DNA from: Candidatus Gastranaerophilales bacterium
GTDB taxonomy: Bacteria; Cyanobacteriota; Vampirovibrionia; Gastranaerophilales; Gastranaerophilaceae
Length of the DNA stretch: 64,000 nucleotides
Assembly: GCA_944325065.1 (NCBI GenBank)
Contig: CALUYS010000002.1
Coordinates: forward strand, 122,172-186,171
Direction of reading: 5' to 3'
Position numbers and translations under genes: made by a program. Under the pieces are notes generated by a model. The model worked only from the letters and a program-made list of their open reading frames with translations. It did no database searches and was not told the DNA's origin. Shown here one piece after another: positions 1 through 9,688 of the stretch. The stretch's first letter is position 1. Each line of letters begins with the position of its first letter.

Positions 1-1
1 T

Positions 2-3000
2 GGTGTTAATATAAATAGTGATCTAAATAGTGCAGGTGGGTTAGATATTATTAATTCAGGTAATCGAGGAATAATGTTTAATAATGATATAATCACTGCA
101 CAAGGGAATACTTTTATTAATGACACTGGTATTGCTAGTATAAATATAAATAAAACTCTAAATACAGGTGGTTTAGAAATACAAAATGAAAACGAAGGAG
201 ACATAAATGTTTCGGGAACAATAAATAGTTCAGGTACTGTTCTTGTTCGTAACAATACAAGTGGCAAAATAGATATATCAGGAGCATTAAATAATTCATC
301 AACAAATGGAACAACTAAAATTGTTAATGAAACATCAAATGTGGGTGGTATAAATGTTTCTGGAGCTATTGGTGCAAGGAATGAAACAACAATAACAAAC
401 AAAGGGGATAGTTTAATAAATATATCAGGTGATGTTGTTGATAATATTGTAGGTATAGCAGTAGAGCAAGCAAATGCTGGAGTAAATGGTGGGGTATCAA
501 TTTCAAAAGATATAACAACTTCTGGTTATTTAACAATAAGCAATAAAGGTCAACAAGGAATAACATTAACTAATGGAACAAATACTACAAGTACTGGTAA
601 AACAACAATAAAAGATACAAGTAATGTAGGTATAAATATTGGTAATAATACAAATATAAATGCTGGTTCTCTTGCGGTTATTAAAGAGGGACAAGGCGGA
701 ATAAATATGCAAGGGGTTGTTTCTTCAACTGGAGATACTCTTGTGGCAAATTATGGGACAGATGATATCAATATTTCTAATACATTTGCAGGCGGTAAAA
801 CAACAATATATAATGATGTAAATGGTAGTGATATCAATATATCTGGTTCAGTTACAACAAATGGTGACACATTAATAGTTCAAGGTGCAGAAGGTGCATT
901 GAATATAACAGGAGCTATTAATAATAATTCACAAGGTAAAACAGTAATAAGCAATGTAAATGGTTCTTCATTTAATGTTGGCAATATGAATACAAATGGT
1001 TTTACATTGATAGAGAATTCTTCAGATACAGATATAGCTTTAAATGGAAATATAAATACGAATAATGGAGATTTATCAATACAAAATCAAAATTATGAAA
1101 TAGCAATAAATAAAACTGATGTAGAAAATTCTGATGCAGTTTCATTAACACGTAATAGTGTCGATTCGCCTAATAAGAATGGCGGAATTGTAGCAAATGG
1201 AACGCTTGCAGGTAATGATATATATATTCAAAATTCAGGTGATAATGGTATATTAACAAACAATAATATAACAGCATCTGGTAATTTAATGATAACAAGT
1301 GATAATGCGAATATTAATTTGCAAAATGGTAACCTATCAGGTAATAGTGTTATAGTATCAGCATCAAATAACACAACAGGTGGTATAAATATTGATTCCA
1401 ATATAATATCCCAAGAAATGTTATTACTTGAAAACGCAGGTAGTGGTAATATTATCGTTAATGGAAATCTTACAGGTAATAATGGAAATGTATTGATTGA
1501 AAATCAAACATATGATATAGAAACACCACGTGCTTCATTTAATAATGATTATATAGTTCTTGATGTAAACCGAATAAATCAAGCATCAAAAAATACAAAT
1601 AGCGGGATATATACAACAGGTGCAATAAGTGGTGCTAATATTTACATTCAAAACTCTGGTAATCAAGGTATTGAAGCTAATTCAAATATTACATCTCAAG
1701 GTGATGTGTTGATTACAAATAATGCTGGAAGTATTAATTTGGTGGGTAAGAATATAATTGGTAATAATATTACTGTTTCAAATTCAAATAATGCAAATAG
1801 TGGTATAACTGTAGGTTCGAATATTACAGCTCAAAATGCTGGTATGTTGACAATAGAAAATGCAGCACCTGGTTCAATATTATTAAATGGTAATTTAAAT
1901 GCAAATGGCGGTTATATTATAGTAGAAAATCAAACATACGATATAGCAACACCACGTGTTTCATTTAATAATGATTATATAGTTCTTGATGTAAACCGAA
2001 TAAATCAAGCATCACAATATGTTGATGGTGGTATAGTTGCAAATGGTACAATAAATGGAGGCGATATATTTATACAAAATGCAGGTAGTGAAGGTATTGC
2101 TGTAAATAATAACATAACATCCGATAATTTAATGATAACTAATGATAATGGTGGGATTAGTATCGGAAATGTTGATATTGTAGCTCAATATCGTGATGTA
2201 GTAATTTCAAATTCAAACAATGCTACAGGTGGTATAAATATAGCAGCTGACATACAAGCAAACAATGGAGATGTTGTTGTTGAAAATGCAGGAAATGGCA
2301 ACATTGAATTAGGCATAACAAGTGCTTTATCAGGCGATCGTGTTCTTGTAGAAAATCAAACATACGATATAGCAACGCCACGTTTTCCTGAAGGAGATAA
2401 TATATTGCTAGGTGTTGAACGTAGCGAAATACCATCTTCTAATCAAAATGGTGGTATAATCTCAAACGGTAATATAAGTGGTAATGAAGTTTATATCCAA
2501 AATTCAGGAGATAATGGTATAACTACAAATGGTGATATTCAAGGTAATGATGTAGTTGCAATAACTAATAATAGTGGTGCAATAAGTTTGAATAATGGTG
2601 GCACTGTGAGTGGAAATGAAGTTATTATCTCGCAATCAAATCAAGGAACAGGCGGTGTTACAATTGATTCAAATGTAACAGGAACAAATTTAGTTCTGAT
2701 AGAAAATGCAGGTTCAGGGGATCTTTCAATAGGTGGTGATGTGAATGGCGGAAACATATCTGTTCAAAATCAAACATATGACATAGAAACCCCACAATTT
2801 AAACATAATGATGGTTTAATTACACTTGATGTAAATCGAATAGATCAAGATACACCAAATAAAGATGGCGGAATTATAATTGATGGTGATATAACAGGCA
2901 ATGAAGATACAAAAATACAAAATTCAGGTGATGATGGCATAATAGCAAATGGTGATGTTACAGGCGGTGATGTTGCTATCACTAATAATGGAGGTGATGT

Positions 3001-3754
3001 TAACATAAATGGTAATGTTGATGGTGATAATGTAACAATTTCAAATTCTGATAATGGCGGTGAAGTTAACATAAATGGTAATGTTGACGGAAATGATGTA
3101 CTTGTTGAAAATAATGGTAGCGGAGATATCAATAATCCTAATAATGTAAACGGAGATATAAAAGATCATGAATATGGTATAGAAACACCACGTAATCCAT
3201 CAAATGACCCATATATAACACTTGATGTGACACGTAATCCATTCCCTTCTCCTATAATCCCAACACCAACACCAACACCAACACCAACGCCTGTTCCAAC
3301 TCCAAATAGTACTCCAGAATTAAAAGATAATGATCCAACAAGGCTTATATATGATCGTGAACAAGATAATAATTTCTTAGAGTTAAAACGTGAATCAATA
3401 AGATATGGAGTTAATGGAGATTCATTATCGTTAAACGAAGGAAGCGAGCACATTGAAAGTATAGTTGATATATCTAAAACAGGTTTAGCTGTAAAGACTG
3501 ATGGTAATTTAAAACTTAACGATGAAGTAAAGGTTAGCTTTGCTTATAAAGGAATAGAGGTAGATGCAACAGCTAAAGTTATGCGAGTTAATCAATCTAA
3601 TAACATTGCAGGGTTGAAATTTACAGATTTAGATACTTTAACAGCAAATAAAATATTATATCTAAGTATGTTAAATGAAGCTCAAAAAGAACAAACAGCT
3701 GCAAATGATCAAAATCAACAGCCTTCGTTTATGAATGTACTATCAAAGCTGTAG
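2..3754 (+). CDS. Giant repetitive surface-type protein with C-terminal PilZ domain (5' end outside window)
   Basis: The frame is open from base 2, so the true start lies upstream; the Met at 74 is internal. The fragment is about 1250 residues. The first 1080 are low-complexity Asn/Gly/Ile/Thr repeats (xxINGNVxGxN type) typical of filamentous-haemagglutinin-like beta-helices, with a longer tandem unit of about 140 residues marked by NQTYDIxTPR and LDVNRIxQ. A Pro-Thr linker (3259-3306) follows, then a globular tail. The tail has RxxxR (RESIR, 3389-3403) and DxSxxG (DISKTG, 3467-3484), the two c-di-GMP-contacting motifs of PilZ domains, followed by a beta-barrel pattern (GIEVDATAKVMRV, GLKF). 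PilZ domains are normally cytoplasmic and beta-helical repeat proteins are normally exported, so the combination is odd. Export and ligand binding are inference. Confidence 0.75.
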   Translation, partial: GVNINSDLNSAGGLDIINSGNRGIMFNNDIITAQGNTFINDTGIASININKTLNTGGLEIQNENEGDINVSGTINSSGTVLVRNNTSGKIDISGALNNSSTNGTTKIVNETSNVGGINVSGAIGARNETTITNKGDSLINISGDVVDNIVGIAVEQANAGVNGGVSISKDITTSGYLTISNKGQQGITLTNGTNTTSTGKTTIKDTSNVGINIGNNTNINAGSLAVIKEGQGGINMQGVVSSTGDTLVANYGTDDINISNTFAGGKTTIYNDVNGSDINISGSVTTNGDTLIVQGAEGALNITGAINNNSQGKTVISNVNGSSFNVGNMNTNGFTLIENSSDTDIALNGNINTNNGDLSIQNQNYEIAINKTDVENSDAVSLTRNSVDSPNKNGGIVANGTLAGNDIYIQNSGDNGILTNNNITASGNLMITSDNANINLQNGNLSGNSVIVSASNNTTGGINIDSNIISQEMLLLENAGSGNIIVNGNLTGNNGNVLIENQTYDIETPRASFNNDYIVLDVNRINQASKNTNSGIYTTGAISGANIYIQNSGNQGIEANSNITSQGDVLITNNAGSINLVGKNIIGNNITVSNSNNANSGITVGSNITAQNAGMLTIENAAPGSILLNGNLNANGGYIIVENQTYDIATPRVSFNNDYIVLDVNRINQASQYVDGGIVANGTINGGDIFIQNAGSEGIAVNNNITSDNLMITNDNGGISIGNVDIVAQYRDVVISNSNNATGGINIAADIQANNGDVVVENAGNGNIELGITSALSGDRVLVENQTYDIATPRFPEGDNILLGVERSEIPSSNQNGGIISNGNISGNEVYIQNSGDNGITTNGDIQGNDVVAITNNSGAISLNNGGTVSGNEVIISQSNQGTGGVTIDSNVTGTNLVLIENAGSGDLSIGGDVNGGNISVQNQTYDIETPQFKHNDGLITLDVNRIDQDTPNKDGGIIIDGDITGNEDTKIQNSGDDGIIANGDVTGGDVAITNNGGDVNINGNVDGDNVTISNSDNGGEVNINGNVDGNDVLVENNGSGDINNPNNVNGDIKDHEYGIETPRNPSNDPYITLDVTRNPFPSPIIPTPTPTPTPTPVPTPNSTPELKDNDPTRLIYDREQDNNFLELKRESIRYGVNGDSLSLNEGSEHIESIVDISKTGLAVKTDGNLKLNDEVKVSFAYKGIEVDATAKVMRVNQSNNIAGLKFTDLDTLTANKILYLSMLNEAQKEQTAANDQNQQPSFMNVLSKL
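1083..3237 (+). repeat. Tandem ~420-bp coding repeats
   Basis: A unit of about 400-426 bp recurs inside the large repetitive gene. The anchor coding (N/D)Q(T/N)YxI-xTPR lies near 1083, 1501, 1927, 2353, 2767 and 3166. Units 2 to 4 are nearly identical around the anchor and the following LDVNRI segment, which suggests recent duplication or gene conversion. The outer units are more diverged. Confidence 0.8.
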
Positions 3755-3777
3755 ATATCGGGGATATGTTAAATGAA

Positions 3778-3812
3778 AAATGAGAGTATACAAAAACTCT
3801 CATTTTTTTTTA
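3778..3812 (+). terminator. Rho-independent terminator after the repetitive gene
   Basis: An 8-bp perfect stem (ATGAGAGT 3780-3787 with ACTCTCAT 3796-3803) has an 8-nt loop and is followed directly by a run of T. It separates the upstream gene from alaS. Confidence 0.85.
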
Positions 3813-3864
3813 TTTATTTTTATAATAAAATAAAATTAAGAAAGTTAAATAATAAGGTGATAAT

Positions 3865-6516
3865 ATGGAAAAATTAACCAGCGAACAAATACGTAGTATG
3901 TTTTTAAATTATTTTAAAGAAAAACATAATTGCACAATAGTTAAAAGTTCAAGTTTAGTTCCTGATAATCCAACTGTTTTGTTAACTACAGCAGGAATGT
4001 TGCAATTTGTACCAATATTTTTAGGGTTTGAAAAACCTCCATATAATCCGCCACGAGCAACAAGTTGTCAAAAATGTGCACGAGCTGGAGGAAAAGATTC
4101 TGATATAGAAAATGTTGGAAGAACTCCAAGACATCACACCTTTTTTGAAATGTTGGGGAATTTTAGTTTTGGTGACTATTTTAAAAAAGAAGTCATACCT
4201 TGGGCTTGGGAGTTTGTTACTAATTATTTAAAACTTGACAAAGATAGACTCTATATAACCATATATAATAAGGATGATGAAGCATATAAAATTTGGCATG
4301 AAGTTGTTGGGATTGAAGAAAGTCGTATAATTCGCAAAGGGAAAAAAGATAATTTTTGGGGTCCTCCTGGTCCAACAGGTCCTTGTGGTCCTTGTACTGA
4401 AATACATTATGATTTAGGTGAACAATATAAATGTTCAGAAAATTGTTCAGTTGCAACCTGTGAATGTGATAGATGGGTAGAAATTTGGAACCTTGTATTT
4501 ATGGAATTATTTCAGGATGAAAATGGAAACTTATCACCTTTAAAGAAAAAAAATGTTGATACAGGTATGGGGTTAGAACGTATTGTTATGGTATGTCAAG
4601 GCAAATGTTCAACTTTTGAAACTGATTTATTGTTTCCTATTTTAAATGAAGTATCTAAATTAGCCAATGTTGAATATAATAAGAATGAAAAAATAGATAT
4701 AAGCTTACGTATTATAGCTGACCATATTAGATGTTGTACATTTATGGTTGCTGATGGTTTAATACCAGGAAATGAAGGTCGCAACTATGTTTTAAGAATG
4801 ATATTAAGACGAGCTTTAAGACATGCTATGATTCTTGATATAAAACTACCAAATTTGTATAATCTTGTTTATTTTGTTATTAATAAATATAAAACTGTAT
4901 ACCCTGAATTAGAAGAAAAGAAAGATAAAATTGTTAGTGTAATTAAAGAAGAAGAAGAAAAATTTCAAAAAACACTTCAACGTGGTGAAAAATTATTAAA
5001 TGAACTTTTAAATCAAAATGATAAGGTTATAAGTGGCGAAAATGCTTTTAAGTTATATGATACATTTGGATTCCCACTTGAGTTAACAGTTGAAATAGCA
5101 AATGAAAATAATGTTAAAGTTGATACTGAAGGTTTTAAACGTTGTATGCAAGAACAAAAACAACGTGCAAAAGACTCTGCTCAAAAAATTATTTTAACAG
5201 ACGATTTGATTTATGTTGAAATTGAAAATAAATATGGTTTTACAAATTTTGTTGGGTATGACAATATAAATAATGTTCAAGCGAAAGTTGTTGCTATCGT
5301 TGAAAATAAAAATGATAGCAATATCGTGGATATAATTTTGGATAATACTCCGTTTTATGCAACAAGTGGTGGACAAATTTGTGATAGTGGCAAAATATAT
5401 AATGATAAATTTGAAGGTGATGTTCTTAACGTTTTTAAGGTTAATAAATTATTTGTTCATAGAGTTAAAATTTTAAGAGGTGAAATAAAGGTTAGTGATA
5501 TTGTTTTATCTCAAATTGATAAAGAAAAAAGACAAAATATAGCTTGTCATCACACATTAGCACATTTACTTCAAGCAGCTTTGATAAAAGTTTTAGGAAA
5601 TGAGGTTCATCAAATGGGCTCTCAAGTTGAAGAAGGAAAAACAAGATTTGATTTTTCCTATTCACATGCTTTGACAAAGGAACAGTTAACTAAGGTTGAG
5701 AATATTATAAATAATTGGGTAAATGAAAACTTAGTTCAAAACACTCAAATTATGGATATTGATGAAGCAAAAAAAATAGGTGCTATAGCATTATTTGATG
5801 AAAAATATGAAGAAAAAGTAAGAGTGGTTAGAATCGGTGATATATCTTGTGAACTTTGTGGCGGAACACATACAAGTAATACTGGTAATTTAAAATATGT
5901 AAAAATAATTCAGGAAAGTGCAATTTCAAGCGGTGTACGTCGTATCGAAGCTCTTTGTACAAACTATGCTATTAAATATATCAATGAAAAAGCTTATGAA
6001 ATGGATAAATTAACTGAGTTATTTAAAGCAAAACATAGTGAAATTTTAAGTCGTGTTAATAAATTAATTATTGATAATAAAAATTTAGAAAAAGAAATAG
6101 CAAAACTTGAGTCGGAGATTATTAAATCTAAAATAAAAGAACTTTCTGATGAATTTTGTGATATTAATGATGGTATTGGTAAAATTCTTGTAACATGTTT
6201 AAATGATATTAATTCTAAATATCTGAAAAATTTAGTTGATATGTTAAGTGATAAATATAAAGAAAGTATCATTGTTCTATTATCTTGTGATGAAGTATGT
6301 AAAAAAGTTTCAATTGTTGTTAAAATACATGATAAATATGTATCAGAGGATATCAATGCAAAAGTTATTTTAAATCAAATACTTGAAAAACTAAATGGGA
6401 AAGGTGGCGGAAAATCCAATTATGCTCAAGGTTCAGGCAGTTGTTCAGATGGTATAAACATTGAAAGTATATTATTTACGGTAAAAGAAAATATTCTTAC
6501 TCAAATATTTCATTAG
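3865..6516 (+). CDS. alaS: Alanyl-tRNA synthetase
   Basis: Charges tRNA-Ala with alanine and edits mischarged Ser/Gly. The 883 residues match the usual full length. The N-terminal class II catalytic domain contains TTAGMLQFVPIFLG and the FFEMLGNFSFGDYFK segment. The editing domain has the metal-binding HHTLAH near residue 562 and CGGTH near residue 665. The C-terminal DHHA1 region carries the GKGGGKSNYAQGSG signature near residue 848. AATAAGGTGATAAT upstream provides a ribosome binding site. It is transcribed alone, between a terminator and a decayed insertion element that begins 15 bp after the stop. Confidence 0.98.
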   Translation: MEKLTSEQIRSMFLNYFKEKHNCTIVKSSSLVPDNPTVLLTTAGMLQFVPIFLGFEKPPYNPPRATSCQKCARAGGKDSDIENVGRTPRHHTFFEMLGNFSFGDYFKKEVIPWAWEFVTNYLKLDKDRLYITIYNKDDEAYKIWHEVVGIEESRIIRKGKKDNFWGPPGPTGPCGPCTEIHYDLGEQYKCSENCSVATCECDRWVEIWNLVFMELFQDENGNLSPLKKKNVDTGMGLERIVMVCQGKCSTFETDLLFPILNEVSKLANVEYNKNEKIDISLRIIADHIRCCTFMVADGLIPGNEGRNYVLRMILRRALRHAMILDIKLPNLYNLVYFVINKYKTVYPELEEKKDKIVSVIKEEEEKFQKTLQRGEKLLNELLNQNDKVISGENAFKLYDTFGFPLELTVEIANENNVKVDTEGFKRCMQEQKQRAKDSAQKIILTDDLIYVEIENKYGFTNFVGYDNINNVQAKVVAIVENKNDSNIVDIILDNTPFYATSGGQICDSGKIYNDKFEGDVLNVFKVNKLFVHRVKILRGEIKVSDIVLSQIDKEKRQNIACHHTLAHLLQAALIKVLGNEVHQMGSQVEEGKTRFDFSYSHALTKEQLTKVENIINNWVNENLVQNTQIMDIDEAKKIGAIALFDEKYEEKVRVVRIGDISCELCGGTHTSNTGNLKYVKIIQESAISSGVRRIEALCTNYAIKYINEKAYEMDKLTELFKAKHSEILSRVNKLIIDNKNLEKEIAKLESEIIKSKIKELSDEFCDINDGIGKILVTCLNDINSKYLKNLVDMLSDKYKESIIVLLSCDEVCKKVSIVVKIHDKYVSEDINAKVILNQILEKLNGKGGGKSNYAQGSGSCSDGINIESILFTVKENILTQIFH

Positions 6517-6531
6517 AAAATACATCAGTTT

Positions 6532-7591
6532 AAGAAGCAATCCCAGTCTTATTACATAAGAACAAGCAGAATAGTAAGAAAAAGGTGCTAGTAAAGATGA
6601 AACAATTTATAGCATTTAAGTTCTAGCGAATAAGATAATATAACAATATTTTAAGACAAAGGATTGTTAATAAAAGAAATATCAAAACAGCTAAGAAGAA
6701 GACCAAGTAAAACATCAAGAGAATTAAATTGTTTAGAAGGTCTTTATTACAGAGGTAAATACATAGGCTCTTAAGCAGACATCAGAGTAAAAAATAAATG
6801 GAAAGAACCACATAAAATGATAAGAAGCCATAATCTATGATTATTTTGGGTATAAGATTCTATTAAAAATAACTTAAGAGATGAATATATTCTAGAAATA
6901 ATATCTCATCTTCTGAAAAAAATATGGAATAACACTTTTTCACTAGATAATATAAACATACCTTATTCTCAAAAAGAAAATTGTGGTATCTATTACTAAG
7001 ACGCCCAAATGGAAGACAAACAAGAAATGTAGGAAGATTTTCTTATCGTGGAACAGGTAAAAATATTCCCAATAGAGTAGACATCGATTTAAGAATTGAA
7101 AAAGCAAGTAAATAGAACTTAGTTCATTTTGAAGCATATAAAATAGAATTAAGAAGAATAAAAAAGAAATAATCAAGCTGTTTAACCTTTATGTTTGATA
7201 AATTGAACCGTAAAATTATTATTAAAAAACGACCTCAAGAGTATCTAACATCACATCCCATTCGATAAGTAGTTCAATGAAGTTGTATCTAAATACAATT
7301 AAAAGTATAAGATATGAGAATGGATATGAGTTCTAGAAACATGAAAAAATTAATAAGACGTTTAACATTAAATCATATTTTTGTAAGCCTATGCAAGCTA
7401 TGAGAAAGGAACAGTGGAAAATATAAATGGACTAATTAGAAGGTTCTTCCCAAAAGGAACAAACTTTGATACAATAACAGAGGAAGAAATCGTGTATGTT
7501 GAAAATTGGATTAACAATAGACCGATGAAAGTTCTTAATTATATGACACCTGAACAAGTTTTTCAACTTCATAGTGTTGTGATTGCTTCTT
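6532..7591 (+). mobile_element. Decayed IS30-family insertion sequence
   Basis: An 11-bp perfect terminal inverted repeat (AAGAAGCAATC at 6532-6542; complement GATTGCTTCTT at 7581-7591) brackets about 1060 bp, a typical IS30-family size. The right repeat overlaps the end of the transposase frame. No target-site duplication is obvious, which fits an old insertion. Confidence 0.75.
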
Positions 7592-7593
7592 GA
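6640..7593 (+). pseudogene. IS30-family transposase remnant
   Basis: The last 70 codons (about 7380-7593) are open and read FCKPYASYEKGTVENINGL, then RRFFPKG, WINNRPMKVLNY and TPEQVFQL, the C-terminal DDE-catalytic block of IS30 transposases (the catalytic Glu is in VENINGL). Upstream, the N-terminal helix-turn-helix-like stretch (KEISKQLRRRPSKTSREL) and the middle are broken by many TAA/TAG stops and frameshifts. The first Asp positions of the catalytic triad cannot be read in one frame. It cannot make an active transposase. Confidence 0.8.
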
Positions 7594-7702
7594 ATTCACC
7601 TTTATTTATTTGTAAATTTTTGTAACAAAATTAATACAAACTAGCAATTTTATTTATATTTAACGTTTTTATATATGTATAAGAACAAAAGGAGAAAAAA
7701 TT

Positions 7703-7993
7703 GTGGGAATAAATATAAACCCTTTTCAGCCTAATTTATATCCACACCAACAACCGGTTCAAGGTGTTCAACCACAAATTCAGGGTCAAAATTCTCAAGT
7801 AGGTGCTTTACAATCAAAAGGTATCGGCACAGCTGGATTTCAAGGGATAACACAATCTAGTGCAATGTTAAATCAAAAAACATCTGGTTTATCTTTTGCA
7901 GGTAGAGATGGTGTTGAAGGTGGTGTTACTGTCACCGGTCAAATGGGTCGTGAAACTGGCGTAGCAGGTTCAAAATTAAATTTAGTTGCTTAA
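7703..7993 (+). CDS. Small Gln/Gly-rich protein of unknown function
   Basis: 96 residues, GTG start preceded by AAAGGAG with 8-nt spacing, which makes it a likely real gene despite its unusual composition. The N-terminal half is Gln/Pro-rich (PFQPNLYPHQQPVQGVQPQ). The C-terminal half is Gly-rich, with GLSFAGRDG and VTVTGQMGRE. There is no signal peptide or membrane segment. The 110-bp upstream gap after the insertion element contains a T-rich stretch and a possible TATATTTAAC-type -10. It converges with hisS (8-bp gap). I do not recognise the family. A short F-x-G motif resembles one in other small unknown genes of this window. Confidence 0.6.
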   Translation: MGININPFQPNLYPHQQPVQGVQPQIQGQNSQVGALQSKGIGTAGFQGITQSSAMLNQKTSGLSFAGRDGVEGGVTVTGQMGRETGVAGSKLNLVA

Positions 7994-8001
7994 AAAAACA
8001 A

Positions 8002-9234
8002 CTATAATGATTTTAAAAATTCACTAAACTTTATTGTATTTTGGTTTGATGTGTTTAAATTTTTAATACTTAATGTGTTATTTTTTATTTCATCTTCACC
8101 TAAAATCAATGCAAAATTGGCAACTTTAGCTGCTTTTTCAAATTGTTTAGTGAATTTTTTGTTGCTGTAATCAAAATCAGCTGACTTGTTATGTCTACGT
8201 ACTAGATTAACAAGTTTTAATGCTTCAATTGCATTTGATGAAATAATAAAATAATCAAGTTTTGACGGTTTTTTTTGATTAATTAATAAATTTAATCTTT
8301 CAAGTCCCATAGCAAAACCAATAGCAGGTGTTTTAGGGCCGCCAAGTGTTTCAACAAGATTATCATAACGACCCCCTCCACAAATAGCATTTTGTGAACC
8401 AAGGTTGTTTGATTTTATTTCAAAAACTGTACGATTATAATAATCAAGACCTCTAACAAGCTTTTTATTTTCAATATATTTTATATCAAGTTGATTTAAG
8501 TAGTTTTTTAACATTGAATAGTGCTCATTGCATTCTTCGCAAATAAAGTCACTTTGAATAAATTCTTCAATATCATTTGCAGTAAGTTCTTTCATACAAG
8601 TTTCGTTTTTGCAATCAAGTATGCGAAGAGGGTTTTTTTCATATCTCATTTTGCAATCATCACATAAATTATCAAGTTTAGGTAAAAGAATTTTTTTTAA
8701 ATTTGCTCTGAAATGACTCCTACATTTATTGCAACCTAATGAATTTATTTCAACAGTTAAATGATTTAGCCCTAAATTGTTTAAAAAATTACAAGCACTT
8801 AAAATAACTTCAGCATCGGCTGTTGGTTTTTCTTCACCAAAAAATTCAACACCAACTTGATGAAACTGTCGTTGTCGTCCTGTTTGCGGACGTTCATAAC
8901 GGAACATTGGACCTTTATACCAAAATTTTTGTGGGCTTGGCATACGAAAAAAGCCTTGTTCTATATATGCTCTTACAACTGACGCTGTTCCTTCAGGTCG
9001 AAGAGTCAAGCTTCTATTGTTTTTTTCAAAACTATACATTTCTTTATTGACAATATCTGTTGAATCGCCTACACCCCTTGAAAAAAGCTCAGTTGCTTCA
9101 AATATCGGTGTTCTTATTTCTTGATAGTTTGCATTATTAAATGTATTTATAGCTACATTTTCTATAAATTGCCAGTTTATGATTTCTGATGGCAATATGT
9201 CTTTTGTACCTTTTTGTGCTTGTATTTTTTTCAT
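8002..9234 (-). CDS. hisS: Histidyl-tRNA synthetase
   Basis: Charges tRNA-His. The 410 residues carry class II motif 2 (FRYERPQTGRQRQFHQVGVE, 111-130), the histidine-specific signatures LVRGLDYYNRTVFE (259-272) and AICGGGRYDNL (283-293), and a C-terminal anticodon-binding domain. The insertion domain between 168 and 240 is Cys-rich, with CNKC, CDDC, C208/C213 and CEEC arrangements that could bind metal. Such Cys pairs occur in a subset of bacterial HisRS. Transcription would come from the 454-bp gap to the right. No T-box sequence was found there. Confidence 0.98.
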   Translation of the reverse strand: MKKIQAQKGTKDILPSEIINWQFIENVAINTFNNANYQEIRTPIFEATELFSRGVGDSTDIVNKEMYSFEKNNRSLTLRPEGTASVVRAYIEQGFFRMPSPQKFWYKGPMFRYERPQTGRQRQFHQVGVEFFGEEKPTADAEVILSACNFLNNLGLNHLTVEINSLGCNKCRSHFRANLKKILLPKLDNLCDDCKMRYEKNPLRILDCKNETCMKELTANDIEEFIQSDFICEECNEHYSMLKNYLNQLDIKYIENKKLVRGLDYYNRTVFEIKSNNLGSQNAICGGGRYDNLVETLGGPKTPAIGFAMGLERLNLLINQKKPSKLDYFIISSNAIEALKLVNLVRRHNKSADFDYSNKKFTKQFEKAAKVANFALILGEDEIKNNTLSIKNLNTSNQNTIKFSEFLKSL

Positions 9235-9592
9235 GTTTTATATAACGGGCTAACGCCTCTTATCCTTTCTATTCTTATCCCAATGTGGAATGATTTTAGC
9301 TTTATTAATTTATTTAAATTTATTATTAAGTTCTCTGAATGGGGCAACTTTGTACGGACAAAGTTGCACAAAAACGCAACCCGATTTGCTGCTCATATTC
9401 TCACTAAACTCAACTTAAGCAGCCTAAACTCGTGCTTCACATTCAAACAATCGGCTGTTTGACGATGTTTCGTTAAGTGATAATTATTAGCAGCTGTATA
9501 TGGGTTGCATATATTATTTTTAATTTTAACTTTTTTATTTTCTATCATTCTTTCCTTCAAATTTTTTGTTTTAGGTTTTATATAACGGGCTA
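9235..9592. repeat. 18-bp direct repeats flanking hisS upstream region, with internal hairpin
   Basis: GTTTTATATAACGGGCTA occurs at 9235-9252 and again at 9575-9592. Between them, 9344-9367 is a perfect 10-bp inverted repeat with a 4-nt loop (GCAACTTTGT-ACGG-ACAAAGTTGC). No convincing gene was found in the 454-bp gap between hisS and ampT. An 82-codon open frame here has no ribosome binding site or recognisable features. Confidence 0.6.
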
Positions 9593-9594
9593 CG

Positions 9595-9671
9595 GATTTA
9601 CCGTTGGCTTAGCCTGATTGTGAGGAACTGAACGGAGTTGTATAGTTCCAAACTCGGCATAATCCAAGACA
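9595..9671 (+). repeat. Dispersed repeat, copy A (short form)
   Basis: Shares CCTGATTGTGAGGAACTGAA (9613-9632), the following CGGAGT, and a tail ending ATAATCCAAGACA with copies near 18379 and 34294. It lacks the internal AT hairpin present in those two copies. Confidence 0.65.
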
Positions 9672-9688
9672 TCGCCCCTTATCATGTT

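Noticed and set aside
3259..3306. ACACCA hexanucleotide repeats as a phase-variation tract
   Set aside because: The unit length is a multiple of three, so changes keep the frame. It simply encodes the Pro-Thr linker of the large repeat protein.
8823..9050. 75-codon plus-strand frame inside hisS
   Set aside because: Antisense shadow of a clear synthetase gene, with no start signals.
9214..9462. 82-codon plus-strand frame upstream of hisS
   Set aside because: It begins inside hisS on the opposite strand, has no ribosome binding site, and spans the direct-repeat segment. It has no recognisable domain.
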